Source: Pontibacillus marinus BH030004 = DSM 16465
GTDB taxonomy: Bacteria > Bacillota > Bacilli > Bacillales > BH030062
DNA length: 64,000 bases
NCBI RefSeq assembly: GCF_000425225.1
Contig: NZ_KE384333.1
Location: 1-64,000, forward strand
Direction: 5' to 3'
The notes under the pieces were generated by a model, which ran no database searches, had not been told where the DNA came from, and saw only the letters and a program-made list of their open reading frames with translations. The position numbers were made by a program, and so were the translations under genes. Shown here piece after piece: positions 9,196-17,801 of the stretch. Within the stretch, counting starts at the first letter, position 1. Every line of letters starts with the position of its first letter.

Positions 9196-9453
9196 CTAGT
9201 CAGAGCTTTTACGAAACACAAACAATAACAGACCACATAATAAAGACAAACCAAAGAAAGAAGCTACATAATACCATGGAGACAAGACAACCCCATAAAC
9301 AACATCTTCTTGAAAATGCTTCATTTCACTCCATTCATGTGAAATGCTTGGCTGATATAGTTTCGTCTTAACAAAACCATAAAACCACATGCTAGCAAAA
9401 TAGGCTATATGAATAATGAGTGAATAAATTACCGCCTTATAAGCAATCTTCAT
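9196..9453 (-). CDS. Small two-helix membrane protein, unknown
   Basis: Not recognised. The 85 residues hold two membrane segments (VIYSLIIHIAYFASMWFYGF and YYVASFFGLSLLCGLLLFVF) joined by a charged loop (HEWSEMKHFQEDV). AGGGAGA lies before the ATG. It stands alone between two other minus-strand genes. Confidence 0.6.
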   Translation of the reverse strand: MKIAYKAVIYSLIIHIAYFASMWFYGFVKTKLYQPSISHEWSEMKHFQEDVVYGVVLSPWYYVASFFGLSLLCGLLLFVFRKSSD

Positions 9454-9567
9454 TTTGAATCTCCCTTACAAACCTTTAATAATAACTGATTAGTTTCATT
9501 CTATCATGCATTCACTGTTTTCCATAAAATTACCAATACCTCTTTTTCTATAATCCCTCAGAATAAC

Positions 9568-9594
9568 AAAAAGAGGAAGGTTAACCTTCCTCTC
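9568..9594 (-). terminator. Terminator of the aldo/keto reductase gene
   Basis: AGAGGAAGG pairs with CCTTCCTCT with loop TTAA; TTTTTG follows on the minus strand. Confidence 0.88.
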
Positions 9595-9619
9595 TTATCA
9601 TCAATACTATTTCATTTCT

Positions 9620-10444
9620 TTATCGTACATTCATTTCACTAGGCTTTGGACCTTTTCGTTCATCACGATCCAATGCTTTGATTCTACTCATATCCTCTTC
9701 GTCCAACTCAAAGTCGAATACGTCGAAGTTTTCTTCAATACGAGAAGGTGTCACTGATTTCGGAATGACGATTGTTCCATTCTGTAAATGCCAGCGAATG
9801 ATCACTTGAGCTACTGTTTTGTTATGCTTCTGAGCAATAGCTTGCATGTCTTCCCGATTTAATACATCTCCACCTTGCATTAGAGGACTCCAAGCTTCTA
9901 CATGAATACCATGTTCTTCACAAAATGCTTTCACTTCTTTTTGTTGTAGGTACGGGTGACACTCAATTTGGTTAACAGCTGGAATTACGTCACACTCATC
10001 AAGCAAACGCTGTAAATGATCTCGATCAAAATTACATACACCAATAGCTTTCACACGACCTTCATGATAAAGCTTTTCCATAGCTTTATATGTCTCTACG
10101 TAATCATCAAACTCTGGGGTTGGCCAGTGAATCAAGTAGAGATCTACATAATCTAATCCAAGCTTTTCTAAACTGTCATCAAAAGCTTTTAATGTATTCT
10201 CGTAACCTTGATCTGTATTCCAAACCTTTGTTGTAATAAACAGATCCTCACGCGGGACATTACTCTCTTTAATAGCTTGTCCAACGCCTCGTTCATTTTT
10301 ATAAATAGCTGCAGTGTCAATAGCACGATATCCAGTTTCTATTGCCTTTTTTACTGAAGGCACAGCATCTTTTTCCTCCACTTGCCATACGCCAAATCCT
10401 AGCTGTGGCATTTTCACTTGTTGGTGCAGGGTTACATATTGCAT
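9620..10444 (-). CDS. Aldo/keto reductase
   Basis: A 274-residue TIM-barrel NADPH oxidoreductase that reduces aldehydes or ketones, very like YvgN/YtbE of Bacillus. The catalytic tetrad is present: Asp and Tyr in DTAAIYKNERGVG, Lys in FITTKVW and His in LYLIHWP. The C-terminal cofactor motif is IPKSVTPSRIEEN. The start at 10444 is best, with GGGAG seven bases upstream; the open frame runs 30 codons further without support. Confidence 0.9.
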   Translation of the reverse strand: MQYVTLHQQVKMPQLGFGVWQVEEKDAVPSVKKAIETGYRAIDTAAIYKNERGVGQAIKESNVPREDLFITTKVWNTDQGYENTLKAFDDSLEKLGLDYVDLYLIHWPTPEFDDYVETYKAMEKLYHEGRVKAIGVCNFDRDHLQRLLDECDVIPAVNQIECHPYLQQKEVKAFCEEHGIHVEAWSPLMQGGDVLNREDMQAIAQKHNKTVAQVIIRWHLQNGTIVIPKSVTPSRIEENFDVFDFELDEEDMSRIKALDRDERKGPKPSEMNVR

Positions 10445-10687
10445 GATCATTCTCCCTTTCTTCAGTAGAGTAGGTTGATTATAGCAAAATGGATTGGAAT
10501 TTATGAATTGATTTGTTTGGGTTGTATTAAACAATAAGAAGGATTACTATATTAAAATTATATATTATAAGATTTTCATAAATATTTACTGTAAAAACAC
10601 ACGAAATATATTTTATAAATAAAACATTTGTGTTAGTTTAATAATAATACAACATTTCCAAAAAGTTGAAATTTAGAGGTTGTGAAA

Positions 10688-10726
10688 ATGGGATATCCAT
10701 TTAAGGAGGACAAGTTTGGCCAATAA
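10688..10726 (+). CDS. Possible 12-residue leader peptide
   Basis: ATG at 10688 opens the 12-codon frame MGYPFKEDKFGQ, ending at TAA 10724-10726. A weak AGAGGT site precedes it. The peptide contains the ribosome site and overlaps the TTG start of the next gene, so translation of the two could be coupled. There is no independent proof that it is translated. Confidence 0.3.
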   Translation: MGYPFKEDKFGQ

Positions 10727-10904
10727 AACATCAGGTTATGAAGACTATTCGATCGACTTATTAGCAAAGCTATACTTTGAGATTGAAAAAAACATTGAGC
10801 AAGGCAACTTATCAGAAGCTATGCACCTTGAGCAAGACTTGATTAGAAAGGCCATTCAGGAAAAAGGAATTTCTCTTATGGATTTGCATATAAAAAAGCT
10901 CTAA
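10716..10904 (+). CDS. Small helical protein, unknown
   Basis: Not recognised. The 62-residue product starts at TTG behind an ideal AAGGAGG site. It is charged and probably a two-helix hairpin (DLLAKLYFEIEKNIEQ, then SEAMHLEQDLIRKAIQEKG). The shape recalls small helical-hairpin regulators such as the kinase inhibitor Sda, but sequence agreement is too weak to assign it. Its frame overlaps the short leader frame at 10688-10726. Confidence 0.6.
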   Translation: MANKTSGYEDYSIDLLAKLYFEIEKNIEQGNLSEAMHLEQDLIRKAIQEKGISLMDLHIKKL

Positions 10905-11021
10905 CAAATTATAAGGATTTCCTATACTTGTAGTGGCTCCCTTTCCCTCTAGATCCAGTTATACCTCCCCCTGCTCCTAACCCTTTTTTCTACTTAAATT
11001 CAAAAATCTAAATATACTTTC

Positions 11022-11050
11022 AAAAAAAGCACTATCGCTTACGATAGTGC
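11022..11050 (-). terminator. Terminator of the cation exchanger gene
   Basis: GCACTATCG (11029-11037) pairs with CGATAGTGC (11042-11050); seven T follow on the minus strand. Confidence 0.92.
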
Positions 11051-11051
11051 C

Positions 11052-12047
11052 TTACATTCCTTTCATTTGATATACAATTAGTGTTGCTGTTACATAGACC
11101 ACCACAATCAGACTAGGTGGCATAATGTATAGAAAAGTTGATCGTTGTTTCTTCCTTGTAATACTATACAAAATAATTAATACAACAATGATTGAAGCAA
11201 CACTTGTGACAATGTTCGATGGACTAGCATGCGCGAATAAATTATTTTTCATATATATAGCATCCGTAAAGGAAAGTAACATGATATTAAAAGCGTTACT
11301 TCCTAATAAAGAGCTGACGCCCATACTATAATTTCGCAACTTCAATGCTGTTATAACACTAACTGCATCAGGAAGTGATGTACTGGCTCCTACTAAGAAT
11401 GAGCCTACAAAGGAAGAGCCAAGTCCTGTAATACTCGCAATTTTATCCGCTGTAACAGTAAGGACAGACCCTACCAGCATAATAGCGAAAGCAAATAACG
11501 CAAAACGAATGATCACTTTATTATACGAATACTCATTGTATTTCTCATTCTTTCGATTGCGTCGCTTTACTCTCTTTTCGGTTTTGTTATTAATCCACTT
11601 GACTCCACCAAAATACATAAGGACCAACACCACAGAGTTATACCCAATGTGGAATAAATGAGTTGGTAGAGTTAAAGTCAGACCCGCCAAAACAACGAGG
11701 GTCATTATGATTACTAAGTAAATGTAAAGTACACTCCCGATATCTGTTTGTCCCATCACCTGATGGCGTCTAAACACGATATCAAGTACAGCTAATGCAA
11801 GTAAATTAAATAAATTGCTTCCTAATAAATTCCCGATAGCAATATCCGGACTATCAATTGCAATTGCGGTCACACTAGCTGTCAGTTCAGGTAGGGATAT
11901 GGCCGCTCCAATTATGATTCCCATAAAAGCGGATGTAGTTTTTGTTTTTTCACTAACTGCATCACCGTACATGGCTAAACGACTCGATACAAAATAGGCT
12001 GCTACGGCTGCTGCTAAAAATAAGGCAATAATTAGTATATTGGTCAT
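11052..12047 (-). CDS. Sodium/calcium exchanger family (CaCA) membrane protein
   Basis: A 331-residue antiporter-like protein with the two inverted alpha-repeats of the CaCA superfamily: GAAISLPELTASVTAI with GNLLGSNLFN in the first half, and VGASTSLPDAVSVITA with SSLLGSNAFN in the second. The acidic residues in the repeats are the expected cation ligands. A basic cytoplasmic loop (KTEKRVKRRNRKNEK) separates the halves. The ATG at 12047 has AGGAG before it; the frame stays open for 53 more codons but those would run into the divergent neighbour. It probably exports calcium or another cation. Confidence 0.85.
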   Translation of the reverse strand: MTNILIIALFLAAAVAAYFVSSRLAMYGDAVSEKTKTTSAFMGIIIGAAISLPELTASVTAIAIDSPDIAIGNLLGSNLFNLLALAVLDIVFRRHQVMGQTDIGSVLYIYLVIIMTLVVLAGLTLTLPTHLFHIGYNSVVLVLMYFGGVKWINNKTEKRVKRRNRKNEKYNEYSYNKVIIRFALFAFAIMLVGSVLTVTADKIASITGLGSSFVGSFLVGASTSLPDAVSVITALKLRNYSMGVSSLLGSNAFNIMLLSFTDAIYMKNNLFAHASPSNIVTSVASIIVVLIILYSITRKKQRSTFLYIMPPSLIVVVYVTATLIVYQMKGM

Positions 12048-12223
12048 ATGGTTTACTCCTAACGAAAGGGTTCGATTTATAATAAATTCCCCTTGTAAAC
12101 CGATATAAACTAGAAGAATTGAACTCCTCTTATTGGTCCGGAAATAAACAGACCATTTTTCTTTTGTTTTTCCCTTCTGTAATAATAGAAGGGAAGTGTA
12201 GTTCAATATTAAGGGGAAACGCT

Positions 12224-13120
12224 ATGTATAGAACTTTAGGAATTTTGTACGTATTAATTGGTGCTGCTAGTTTTGGATTTACGCCTATTTTTGTGAAAAT
12301 GGGATTTGAAAAAGGGTATTCACTTGGTCAATTAAATATTATCCAGATGATTATAGCTTTTTTACTATTATGGGGTATTGTATTCATAAAAAAGCCTGCA
12401 ACAAAAGGATTACATAAACAAAGCATCTTAAAAATCATGATTACAGGTACATTTGTAGGACTGACAAGTATTTTTTATTATGGAGCTATTCAGTACTTAC
12501 CAGCATCATTAGCAATCATTTTACTCTTTCAATTTGTATGGATTGGGATGATTTATGATTGGTTATTCAATAAAGTCAAGCCTACGACAATAAACCTAAT
12601 AACTTTAGCAGTCACACTTACGGGTGTCTTTTTTGCTTCCAATATTTTAAATGGTAGCCTACAAGAATTACCTTTAATCGGATTTTTCTTTGGAATCTTA
12701 TCAGGATTCACCTATGCAGGATTTATTTTTTTCAGTGGACAAGTAGCAATCAACGTCCACCCGTTGCTTCGCAGCCCTTTAATGGTTACAGGATCTTTAG
12801 TTTTAGTCTTGGTTGTTTTTATAGCAGATATTTCAAGTGTTCACCTTCATGATGCCGAGTTGTGGAAAGTAGGGATAGGCGTAGCACTTTTTGGAGCTAT
12901 ATTGCCTCCATTATTTTTTGCTTTGGGAGCTCACCGAATCCCAGGGGCACTTGCAAACGTATTGAGCTCTATTGAATTACCGGTTGCAATTATTTCAGCA
13001 AGCATTATTTTGTCTGAGACTGTTAATAGGATTCAATGGATAGGGATTATACTAATTATTTTAGCTATTATTATAAATGAATTTGGATCTTATATCATAA
13101 AGAAAAGGGATGCCCATTAA
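12224..13120 (+). CDS. EamA-family (DMT) transporter
   Basis: A 298-residue, ten-helix drug/metabolite transporter with two EamA repeats, starting LGILYVLIGAASFGFTPIFVK. The second repeat begins near LIGFFFGILSGFTYAG. The ATG at 12224 follows AAGGGGAAA; an open frame extends 35 codons upstream without a ribosome site and overlaps the divergent gene's leader. The substrate is unknown; the family exports metabolites or amino acids. Confidence 0.85.
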   Translation: MYRTLGILYVLIGAASFGFTPIFVKMGFEKGYSLGQLNIIQMIIAFLLLWGIVFIKKPATKGLHKQSILKIMITGTFVGLTSIFYYGAIQYLPASLAIILLFQFVWIGMIYDWLFNKVKPTTINLITLAVTLTGVFFASNILNGSLQELPLIGFFFGILSGFTYAGFIFFSGQVAINVHPLLRSPLMVTGSLVLVLVVFIADISSVHLHDAELWKVGIGVALFGAILPPLFFALGAHRIPGALANVLSSIELPVAIISASIILSETVNRIQWIGIILIILAIIINEFGSYIIKKRDAH

Positions 13121-13132
13121 GAGTCATCCCTT
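13105..13132 (+). terminator. Terminator after the EamA gene
   Basis: AAGGGATG pairs with CATCCCTT across the stop codon, followed by GTTTT. Confidence 0.75.
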
Positions 13133-13148
13133 GTTTTACGTTTAATGA

Positions 13149-13318
13149 AAGTTGCAGCTCGTAGATGTCTAGCTTCAGTGCCCAGCAACGAATGGACTTC
13201 CCTCGCCTCCGCATGATAAGTCAACATCGATTCGTTCCACTCATCGTGTTTCCTTTATCGTACTACGGGCTCAGTCCAGTCCTTTCGTTGCTAAACGGGC
13301 ACTTACGCTTTTCTAACG
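13149..13318. repeat. Foldback intergenic repeat between convergent EamA genes
   Basis: AGTGCCC-AGCAACGAA (13177-13192) faces its complement TTCGTTGCT ... GGGCACT (13284-13303), so about 125 bases can fold into one long structure. The segments ATAAGTCAACATCG and CACTTACGCTTTTCT are like a structured repeat that I recall as common between genes of Bacillaceae. Its right end touches the stop codon of the minus-strand gene. No coding potential. Confidence 0.65.
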
Positions 13319-14185
13319 TTATGCTGTTTCTTTTTTACTTTCTCGATTATTTCTTAAGAACATATAGAACGAAGCTCCGAAGATTGTAATATAACCAATG
13401 ACACTTAACAGATCAGGAACTTGTCCAAATAAGAATATACTAATTAGGGCTGAATAGACCACAGTTGAGTAGAAAAAGATGGAGATCTCTCTTGCTGGTG
13501 CAAATTTATAAGCTATCGTAATACCAAACTGCCCTACTGTTGCAAACACTCCTGCTGACAATAGATACACCCACTGTTGCCATGACATTGGTTCATAAAA
13601 TGCAATAACAAACGGTAGTAATGACACAGTTGTGAAAAAGGAAAAGAAGAATACGACTGTATAAAACTGTTCTTTATTCCCAAGCACCCTTAATACCGTA
13701 TAAGCACCTGCTGCAAAAACAGCTGAGAAAACACCAGCTAAATACGGGATTGTTTCCAACGAAAACTCTGGTTTAATAATAAATAGCGTCCCGATAAAAG
13801 CAACGATAATTGCAACAACCTGGAAGAAATGGGCTCTCTCTTTCAAAAAGATTGCAGAGAATATAATCGTTAAGAAAGGACTTAACTTATTCAACATATC
13901 TGCATCCGAAAGAACGAGATTATCAATTGCATAGAAAAACAATACCATCCCTATCGTTCCTAAAGCAGAACGAAGTAAAAGGAATTTCCGATTTTCCTTC
14001 TTACCAAATAGTCGTTCGTTATAGTACTTCACAAAGCCAAAAGCTATAAAAGCTGAAACAATATTTCTAAAGAAAGTTTTTTGCACAGTTGGCACATCTC
14101 CAGATAGTTTTACGAAAGCAGCCATCATAGAAAAGCCAAAAGCTGATAATAACAATAATATAATACCTTTATTTCGATCACTCAT
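13319..14185 (-). CDS. EamA-family (DMT) transporter
   Basis: A 288-residue, ten-helix transporter with two EamA repeats, starting GIILLLLSAFGFSMMAAFVK; the second repeat begins near LAGVFSAVFAAGAYTVL. Conserved DMT loops RNIVSAFIAFGFV and LKERAHFFQVVAIIVAFIG are present. It is only distantly like the EamA gene on the other side of the repeat, so the pair is not a recent duplication. Substrate unknown. Confidence 0.85.
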   Translation of the reverse strand: MSDRNKGIILLLLSAFGFSMMAAFVKLSGDVPTVQKTFFRNIVSAFIAFGFVKYYNERLFGKKENRKFLLLRSALGTIGMVLFFYAIDNLVLSDADMLNKLSPFLTIIFSAIFLKERAHFFQVVAIIVAFIGTLFIIKPEFSLETIPYLAGVFSAVFAAGAYTVLRVLGNKEQFYTVVFFFSFFTTVSLLPFVIAFYEPMSWQQWVYLLSAGVFATVGQFGITIAYKFAPAREISIFFYSTVVYSALISIFLFGQVPDLLSVIGYITIFGASFYMFLRNNRESKKETA

Positions 14186-14280
14186 AGTTGTCCTCCGATA
14201 TATATAACCTTACCTTATTGTGCACTCACCCTACCTATCCTAATACAAAAATCTCCTTTTTGGTACCATAAAAGTGCCAT

Positions 14281-14338
14281 AAAAGTGCCTGACCCCCAAC
14301 TCGCTAATGCGGTAAAGCGGTGGGGGTCAGGCACTTTT
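14281..14338 (-). terminator. Long terminator hairpin, AAAAGTGCCTGACCCC type
   Basis: An 18-bp perfect stem, AAAAGTGCCTGACCCCCA with its complement, has an inner CGCT/AGCG stem. The first 11 bases of the left arm are duplicated just outside (14270-14280). It ends the sigma factor/glyoxalase unit. A related hairpin lies at 57.57 kb. Confidence 0.85.
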
Positions 14339-14359
14339 TCAGATGCTAGGCTCTCTTTA

Positions 14360-14731
14360 TTAACACTGACATACCATTAGCATATTGCCATCGGGATCTT
14401 TAAAAACGAAGAAATGATCATGCTGAACTTCCGTTACAAGTTCTACACCATTATCTTTCATAAATTGATAGGATGCATGTATATCTTCTGTTTCGAACTG
14501 AATAGCTGGTACATTCAACCTTGGAAGCTCTCCGTTCTCATCACGCCACATTGGCATCGTATCGAGAAGCATCCCTGCACCTTCTTCCATTTCCGGAATG
14601 TATAAATGCCCGAACTTAACTTCTCCCTCCTCAATACCTAGCATAGTGGAATACCACTCTTTCGCCTTCTCAATGTCTGTTACAGGAATGAACACCAAGC
14701 TAACTTTGTTTTTAATCGGACTTTTTACCAT
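14360..14731 (-). CDS. Glyoxalase/bleomycin-resistance (VOC) family protein
   Basis: A 123-residue single VOC unit with two beta-alpha-beta-beta-beta modules (LVFIPVTDIEKAKEWYSTMLG and AIQFETEDIHASYQFMKDNG), ending FVFKDPDGNMLMVCQC, a typical metal-ligand strand. Its start follows the sigma-factor stop by 12 bases with AGGAGGAGAC between, so the two are cotranscribed. VOC proteins isomerise or bind small molecules; the ligand here is unknown. Confidence 0.85.
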   Translation of the reverse strand: MVKSPIKNKVSLVFIPVTDIEKAKEWYSTMLGIEEGEVKFGHLYIPEMEEGAGMLLDTMPMWRDENGELPRLNVPAIQFETEDIHASYQFMKDNGVELVTEVQHDHFFVFKDPDGNMLMVCQC

Positions 14732-14743
14732 AAAAGTCTCCTC

Positions 14744-15691
14744 CTATTCATTTTTCCAATCTACTACTGGTTTATCGAGTTGAACCGGAACATCCAGTTC
14801 ATCAGCTGCAGCAAACATAAACTCTTTTCGGAAATAAAAACTACGGTGGTAAACAATTTGGCCATTTTCAACTTCTTGATATTGAATATCATGAATCTCA
14901 GGACCGTTTTCACCATCATAAAATACTACAATAACGTTTTTTCCCCAAAGCACACGTTCTTCAGCTCGGAACCCAGGAAGACCAAATTGCATTGAACCAG
15001 ATCTCATTTCATCCTTGGAATACTCGTTAAAGGCTAAGGATGCTTCGTTATGAGCTTCATCACTTAGCAAGGCCAGAACACCTTCTACATCCCCTTCATT
15101 CAATGCTTTTAGGTATTTCTGGATCACAGGATGTGACGATGTTTCTTTCTTTAAATCATGTTTTGTTCCTAGTTGAGGTGGTTGCTTTTTTAACTTTTCA
15201 CGCATTCGTCTTACATTTGCGTAAACAGCTCCAGGCGTTGTTCGTACAATACCGGCCACTTCCTTTGCAGTAAAAGAAAACACCTCCATCAGTAAAAATA
15301 CCGCGGATTGTCTGGGTGTAAAAAGCGTAACTAAATGCTGTAATGCTTCTTCAACATCTAGATCGTTAGAGTCTTCCTTAGCAGGAATGTCATCTTCATC
15401 CAAATCTCCTACAATGCGTTTCTCGCGACGGCAATGATCAATCCACGTTGTTGTAGCAATACGATATAAGTACGATTTGGGATTAGTCGGATGCCAACGT
15501 TGATAAAAACCACCAAACGCTTTCACCATCGTTTCCTGATATAGATCCTCGCCTTCCCAAGGGGAGCCTGTTAGATACCGACAATAACTCCATAGACTTT
15601 CACGACAATCTTCAATAATCATATTAAACTCTGCTTTTAGTTCTCGAGACTTCTCATATAAGGAAAGCTCCTCTTCATTTGAAACGACCAT
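14744..15691 (-). CDS. ECF-type RNA polymerase sigma factor with SnoaL-like C-terminal domain
   Basis: A 315-residue sigma factor. Region 2 is about residues 20-90 (GEDLYQETMVKAFGGFYQRW, with the WIDHCRREKR melting helix). Region 4 lies about 115-175, with the helix-turn-helix FTAKEVAGIVRTTPGAVYANVRRMREKL. The tail (about 190-315) resembles the SnoaL/NTF2-like extension found in ECF groups that have no classical anti-sigma factor, where the tail itself controls activity. The ATG at 15691 sits behind AAGGAGG. The next gene, a VOC protein, is a likely target or partner. Confidence 0.85.
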   Translation of the reverse strand: MVVSNEEELSLYEKSRELKAEFNMIIEDCRESLWSYCRYLTGSPWEGEDLYQETMVKAFGGFYQRWHPTNPKSYLYRIATTTWIDHCRREKRIVGDLDEDDIPAKEDSNDLDVEEALQHLVTLFTPRQSAVFLLMEVFSFTAKEVAGIVRTTPGAVYANVRRMREKLKKQPPQLGTKHDLKKETSSHPVIQKYLKALNEGDVEGVLALLSDEAHNEASLAFNEYSKDEMRSGSMQFGLPGFRAEERVLWGKNVIVVFYDGENGPEIHDIQYQEVENGQIVYHRSFYFRKEFMFAAADELDVPVQLDKPVVDWKNE

Positions 15692-15821
15692 ACAATCCTC
15701 CTTATTTTCCACTTCATTCTATATAACGAATAATGAATATAAAATTATACGCTTTTTATAAATTTTTCTTACAATTTAGTATAAAGTCTATTGAAATTCG
15801 TTCAAGTAAAAAATGGTAAAA

Positions 15822-15853
15822 AATAAACAGGCGCTATATACAAATAGCGCCTG
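15822..15853 (-). terminator. Terminator of the STAS-GNAT-chemoreceptor operon
   Basis: CAGGCGCTAT (15829-15838) pairs with ATAGCGCCTG (15844-15853), and T-rich sequence follows on the minus strand. Confidence 0.88.
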
Positions 15854-15857
15854 CTTT

Positions 15858-17048
15858 CTAAACAGCAATATCCTTGTTTACATCCTTTTGTCCTATAAGC
15901 TGCTTTTGTGCATCTTGGTTATTGGACGTTTTGTTCTTCTTTAAATCATTTAATGCCTTGGCTTCTTCTACAAGCTTTTCCATTGTAGCAATTTGATCAT
16001 CATTAATCTCAGTCAATTCATCAAACATTTCAACAGATTCTCGGGAAATAAATGTAACCTGTTCCACCGAGGATACAATTTGTTGAATGCTAGCAGACAT
16101 CTCTTCAGTTGCAGCAGATGTGTCTCCGTTGTTATCAGCAATATTTTGAGTCGAAGTAAGAATATCCTGAAATAGCTTCCCTACTTCCTCCATTGCGTTA
16201 TTCGTATCTTGAGATTCAACTATTCCTTGTTCCATAGATTGGACTGCTTTATCGGTTTCTTGTTGTGTACCACCAATAATATTTGTTACTTGGTCAGAAG
16301 AGTCTTTTGCTTGCTCAGCTAATTTACGAACCTCATCAGCTACTACCGCAAAACCTTTTCCGTGCTCCCCGGCGCGAGCCGCTTCAATAGCAGCATTTAA
16401 AGCTAATAAATTAATTTGCTCAGATATGTCTGTGATCACCTTTGCAATGGTCCCAATCTCTTGAGATTTTTCTCCAAGATTTTTAACTGCATCATAAGTG
16501 GTCGTGACGGTTTGATTTAGATTCTCCATCTTATCAATAGATGTTTGAATCTGCTCATTCCCTTGCTTGGTGAGTTCAAGCGTATTATTGGATTGCTCAG
16601 AAATATCCGCTGAACGTCCTGATAATTCCGAGATAGCAGAATTCATTTCATCCAAGGCTGCTGAACTTTCTTCTGTTGCTTTTAGCTGTTTGTTTAATCC
16701 TCTACCCACTTCATCCATAGCAGCACGAACAATATCCGCTTTTTCAGAAGCATCTTCTCCTCTTTCTACAAGTGATACACCTTTTTCCTCAACACTTTTC
16801 TGAAGATCTTCTTCCTTCTTTACCTCATGATTTAAGAAGTCAACTAATTGATTATAAACTTGATATTTCTGCCCTTCACCAGCTACTTTTACATCAAAAT
16901 TCCCTTTTGTTAGCTCTTTCATGCCCTCTAAAATTTGTTGATCATTTTTAGGTGAACGATTTCCGGTGAAATATTTGTAAGCAAAAAATATAGTCGTAAT
17001 AGCTAGTATGATGATAAGCACCATTTCGATATAGTTGGTCATGTTCAA
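15858..17048 (-). CDS. Methyl-accepting chemotaxis protein without extracellular sensor domain
   Basis: A 396-residue chemoreceptor. One membrane helix (about residues 8-24) is followed directly by a short HAMP-like or linker region and a long coiled coil. The signalling tip, [20 protein letters not shown] and on to RKLAEQ (209-246), is fully conserved and would contact CheA and CheW. There is no second membrane helix and no periplasmic ligand domain, so the signal must come from the cytoplasm or membrane. The start may be TTG 17048, six bases after GGAGG, or ATG 17042. It is the last gene of an operon with GNAT-like and STAS-like genes that could supply its input. Confidence 0.9.
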   Translation of the reverse strand: MNMTNYIEMVLIIILAITTIFFAYKYFTGNRSPKNDQQILEGMKELTKGNFDVKVAGEGQKYQVYNQLVDFLNHEVKKEEDLQKSVEEKGVSLVERGEDASEKADIVRAAMDEVGRGLNKQLKATEESSAALDEMNSAISELSGRSADISEQSNNTLELTKQGNEQIQTSIDKMENLNQTVTTTYDAVKNLGEKSQEIGTIAKVITDISEQINLLALNAAIEAARAGEHGKGFAVVADEVRKLAEQAKDSSDQVTNIIGGTQQETDKAVQSMEQGIVESQDTNNAMEEVGKLFQDILTSTQNIADNNGDTSAATEEMSASIQQIVSSVEQVTFISRESVEMFDELTEINDDQIATMEKLVEEAKALNDLKKNKTSNNQDAQKQLIGQKDVNKDIAV

Positions 17049-17075
17049 TACTGACCTCCCTTTATATGATTTATT

Positions 17076-17786
17076 TTATAGTTCTCGGATAATAAGATAC
17101 GTTCCATCAGCAATTGATTCAGGAATCTCCTTTAAATCTTCATTATCATGATATTTATGAACAATGGGATTCCCGTCTACATCTAGATACTTTTCTTGAC
17201 CATAGTATTTCTGGGCAATTCGGATCGATTTTGGGTTAGTTGCCTCTCCATAAACTGCTTTCAATCCATCTTGTTTCGCTTTATGAATTAACTCAACACC
17301 AAGTTTCTCAATTGCCTCATGACGTGCTTCTCTAGCTGTAATTCCAATCATAAATAGATGTAACATTTCGCCATCTTCCAGTTCTTTTCCCATGCGCTTT
17401 TTATAATCTTCTAAGAATCGTTTATCAACATCTTCAAGAACGTGTAAGATTACATTCATATCAGAGAAAGATCCTTCAAATACGTCTTCTCCAATAATCT
17501 CAGGTGCATTAACATCTCCTACTAAAACACCAACAACTTCACCGTTATGGTCCTTTGCAACTATGGAGTATCCTTGGTCAACCACACCTTCTATATATTC
17601 TTTAGTAAAATTGTAAAAGTCATCATATTGAATATTCAGGTTGCCAACCATTGGCTCTTGCACCCATTTACCATCTACATCAATTCCTATAAAGGATTGA
17701 GTTAAACAATCAGCTGCTTGATTTATGAGGCCCGACTGTTCTTTTGTTATAAATTCATATGTGTAAACTTGTTCTGAGGTTTGCAT
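17076..17786 (-). CDS. GNAT-like acyltransferase-fold protein
   Basis: A 236-residue protein with a probable GNAT core: SIVAKDHNGEVVGVLVGDVN is the beta2-beta4 part, and HLFMIGITAREARHEAIEKL resembles the acetyl-CoA pyrophosphate strand-loop-helix, although the usual R/Q-x-x-G-x-G/A is degenerate. GLKAVYGEATNPKSIRIAQKYYG matches the C-terminal motif B region. It may be a sensor or modifying enzyme rather than a standard acetyltransferase. It lies 15 bases after the STAS-like gene and 27 bases before the chemoreceptor, with its own GGAGGG site. Confidence 0.7.
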   Translation of the reverse strand: MQTSEQVYTYEFITKEQSGLINQAADCLTQSFIGIDVDGKWVQEPMVGNLNIQYDDFYNFTKEYIEGVVDQGYSIVAKDHNGEVVGVLVGDVNAPEIIGEDVFEGSFSDMNVILHVLEDVDKRFLEDYKKRMGKELEDGEMLHLFMIGITAREARHEAIEKLGVELIHKAKQDGLKAVYGEATNPKSIRIAQKYYGQEKYLDVDGNPIVHKYHDNEDLKEIPESIADGTYLIIREL

Positions 17787-17801
17787 CGGTTATCCCTCCA
17801 T

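Noticed and set aside
10716-10904. Sda sporulation inhibitor
   Set aside because: Only the helical-hairpin shape fits; the conserved Sda residues do not align convincingly.
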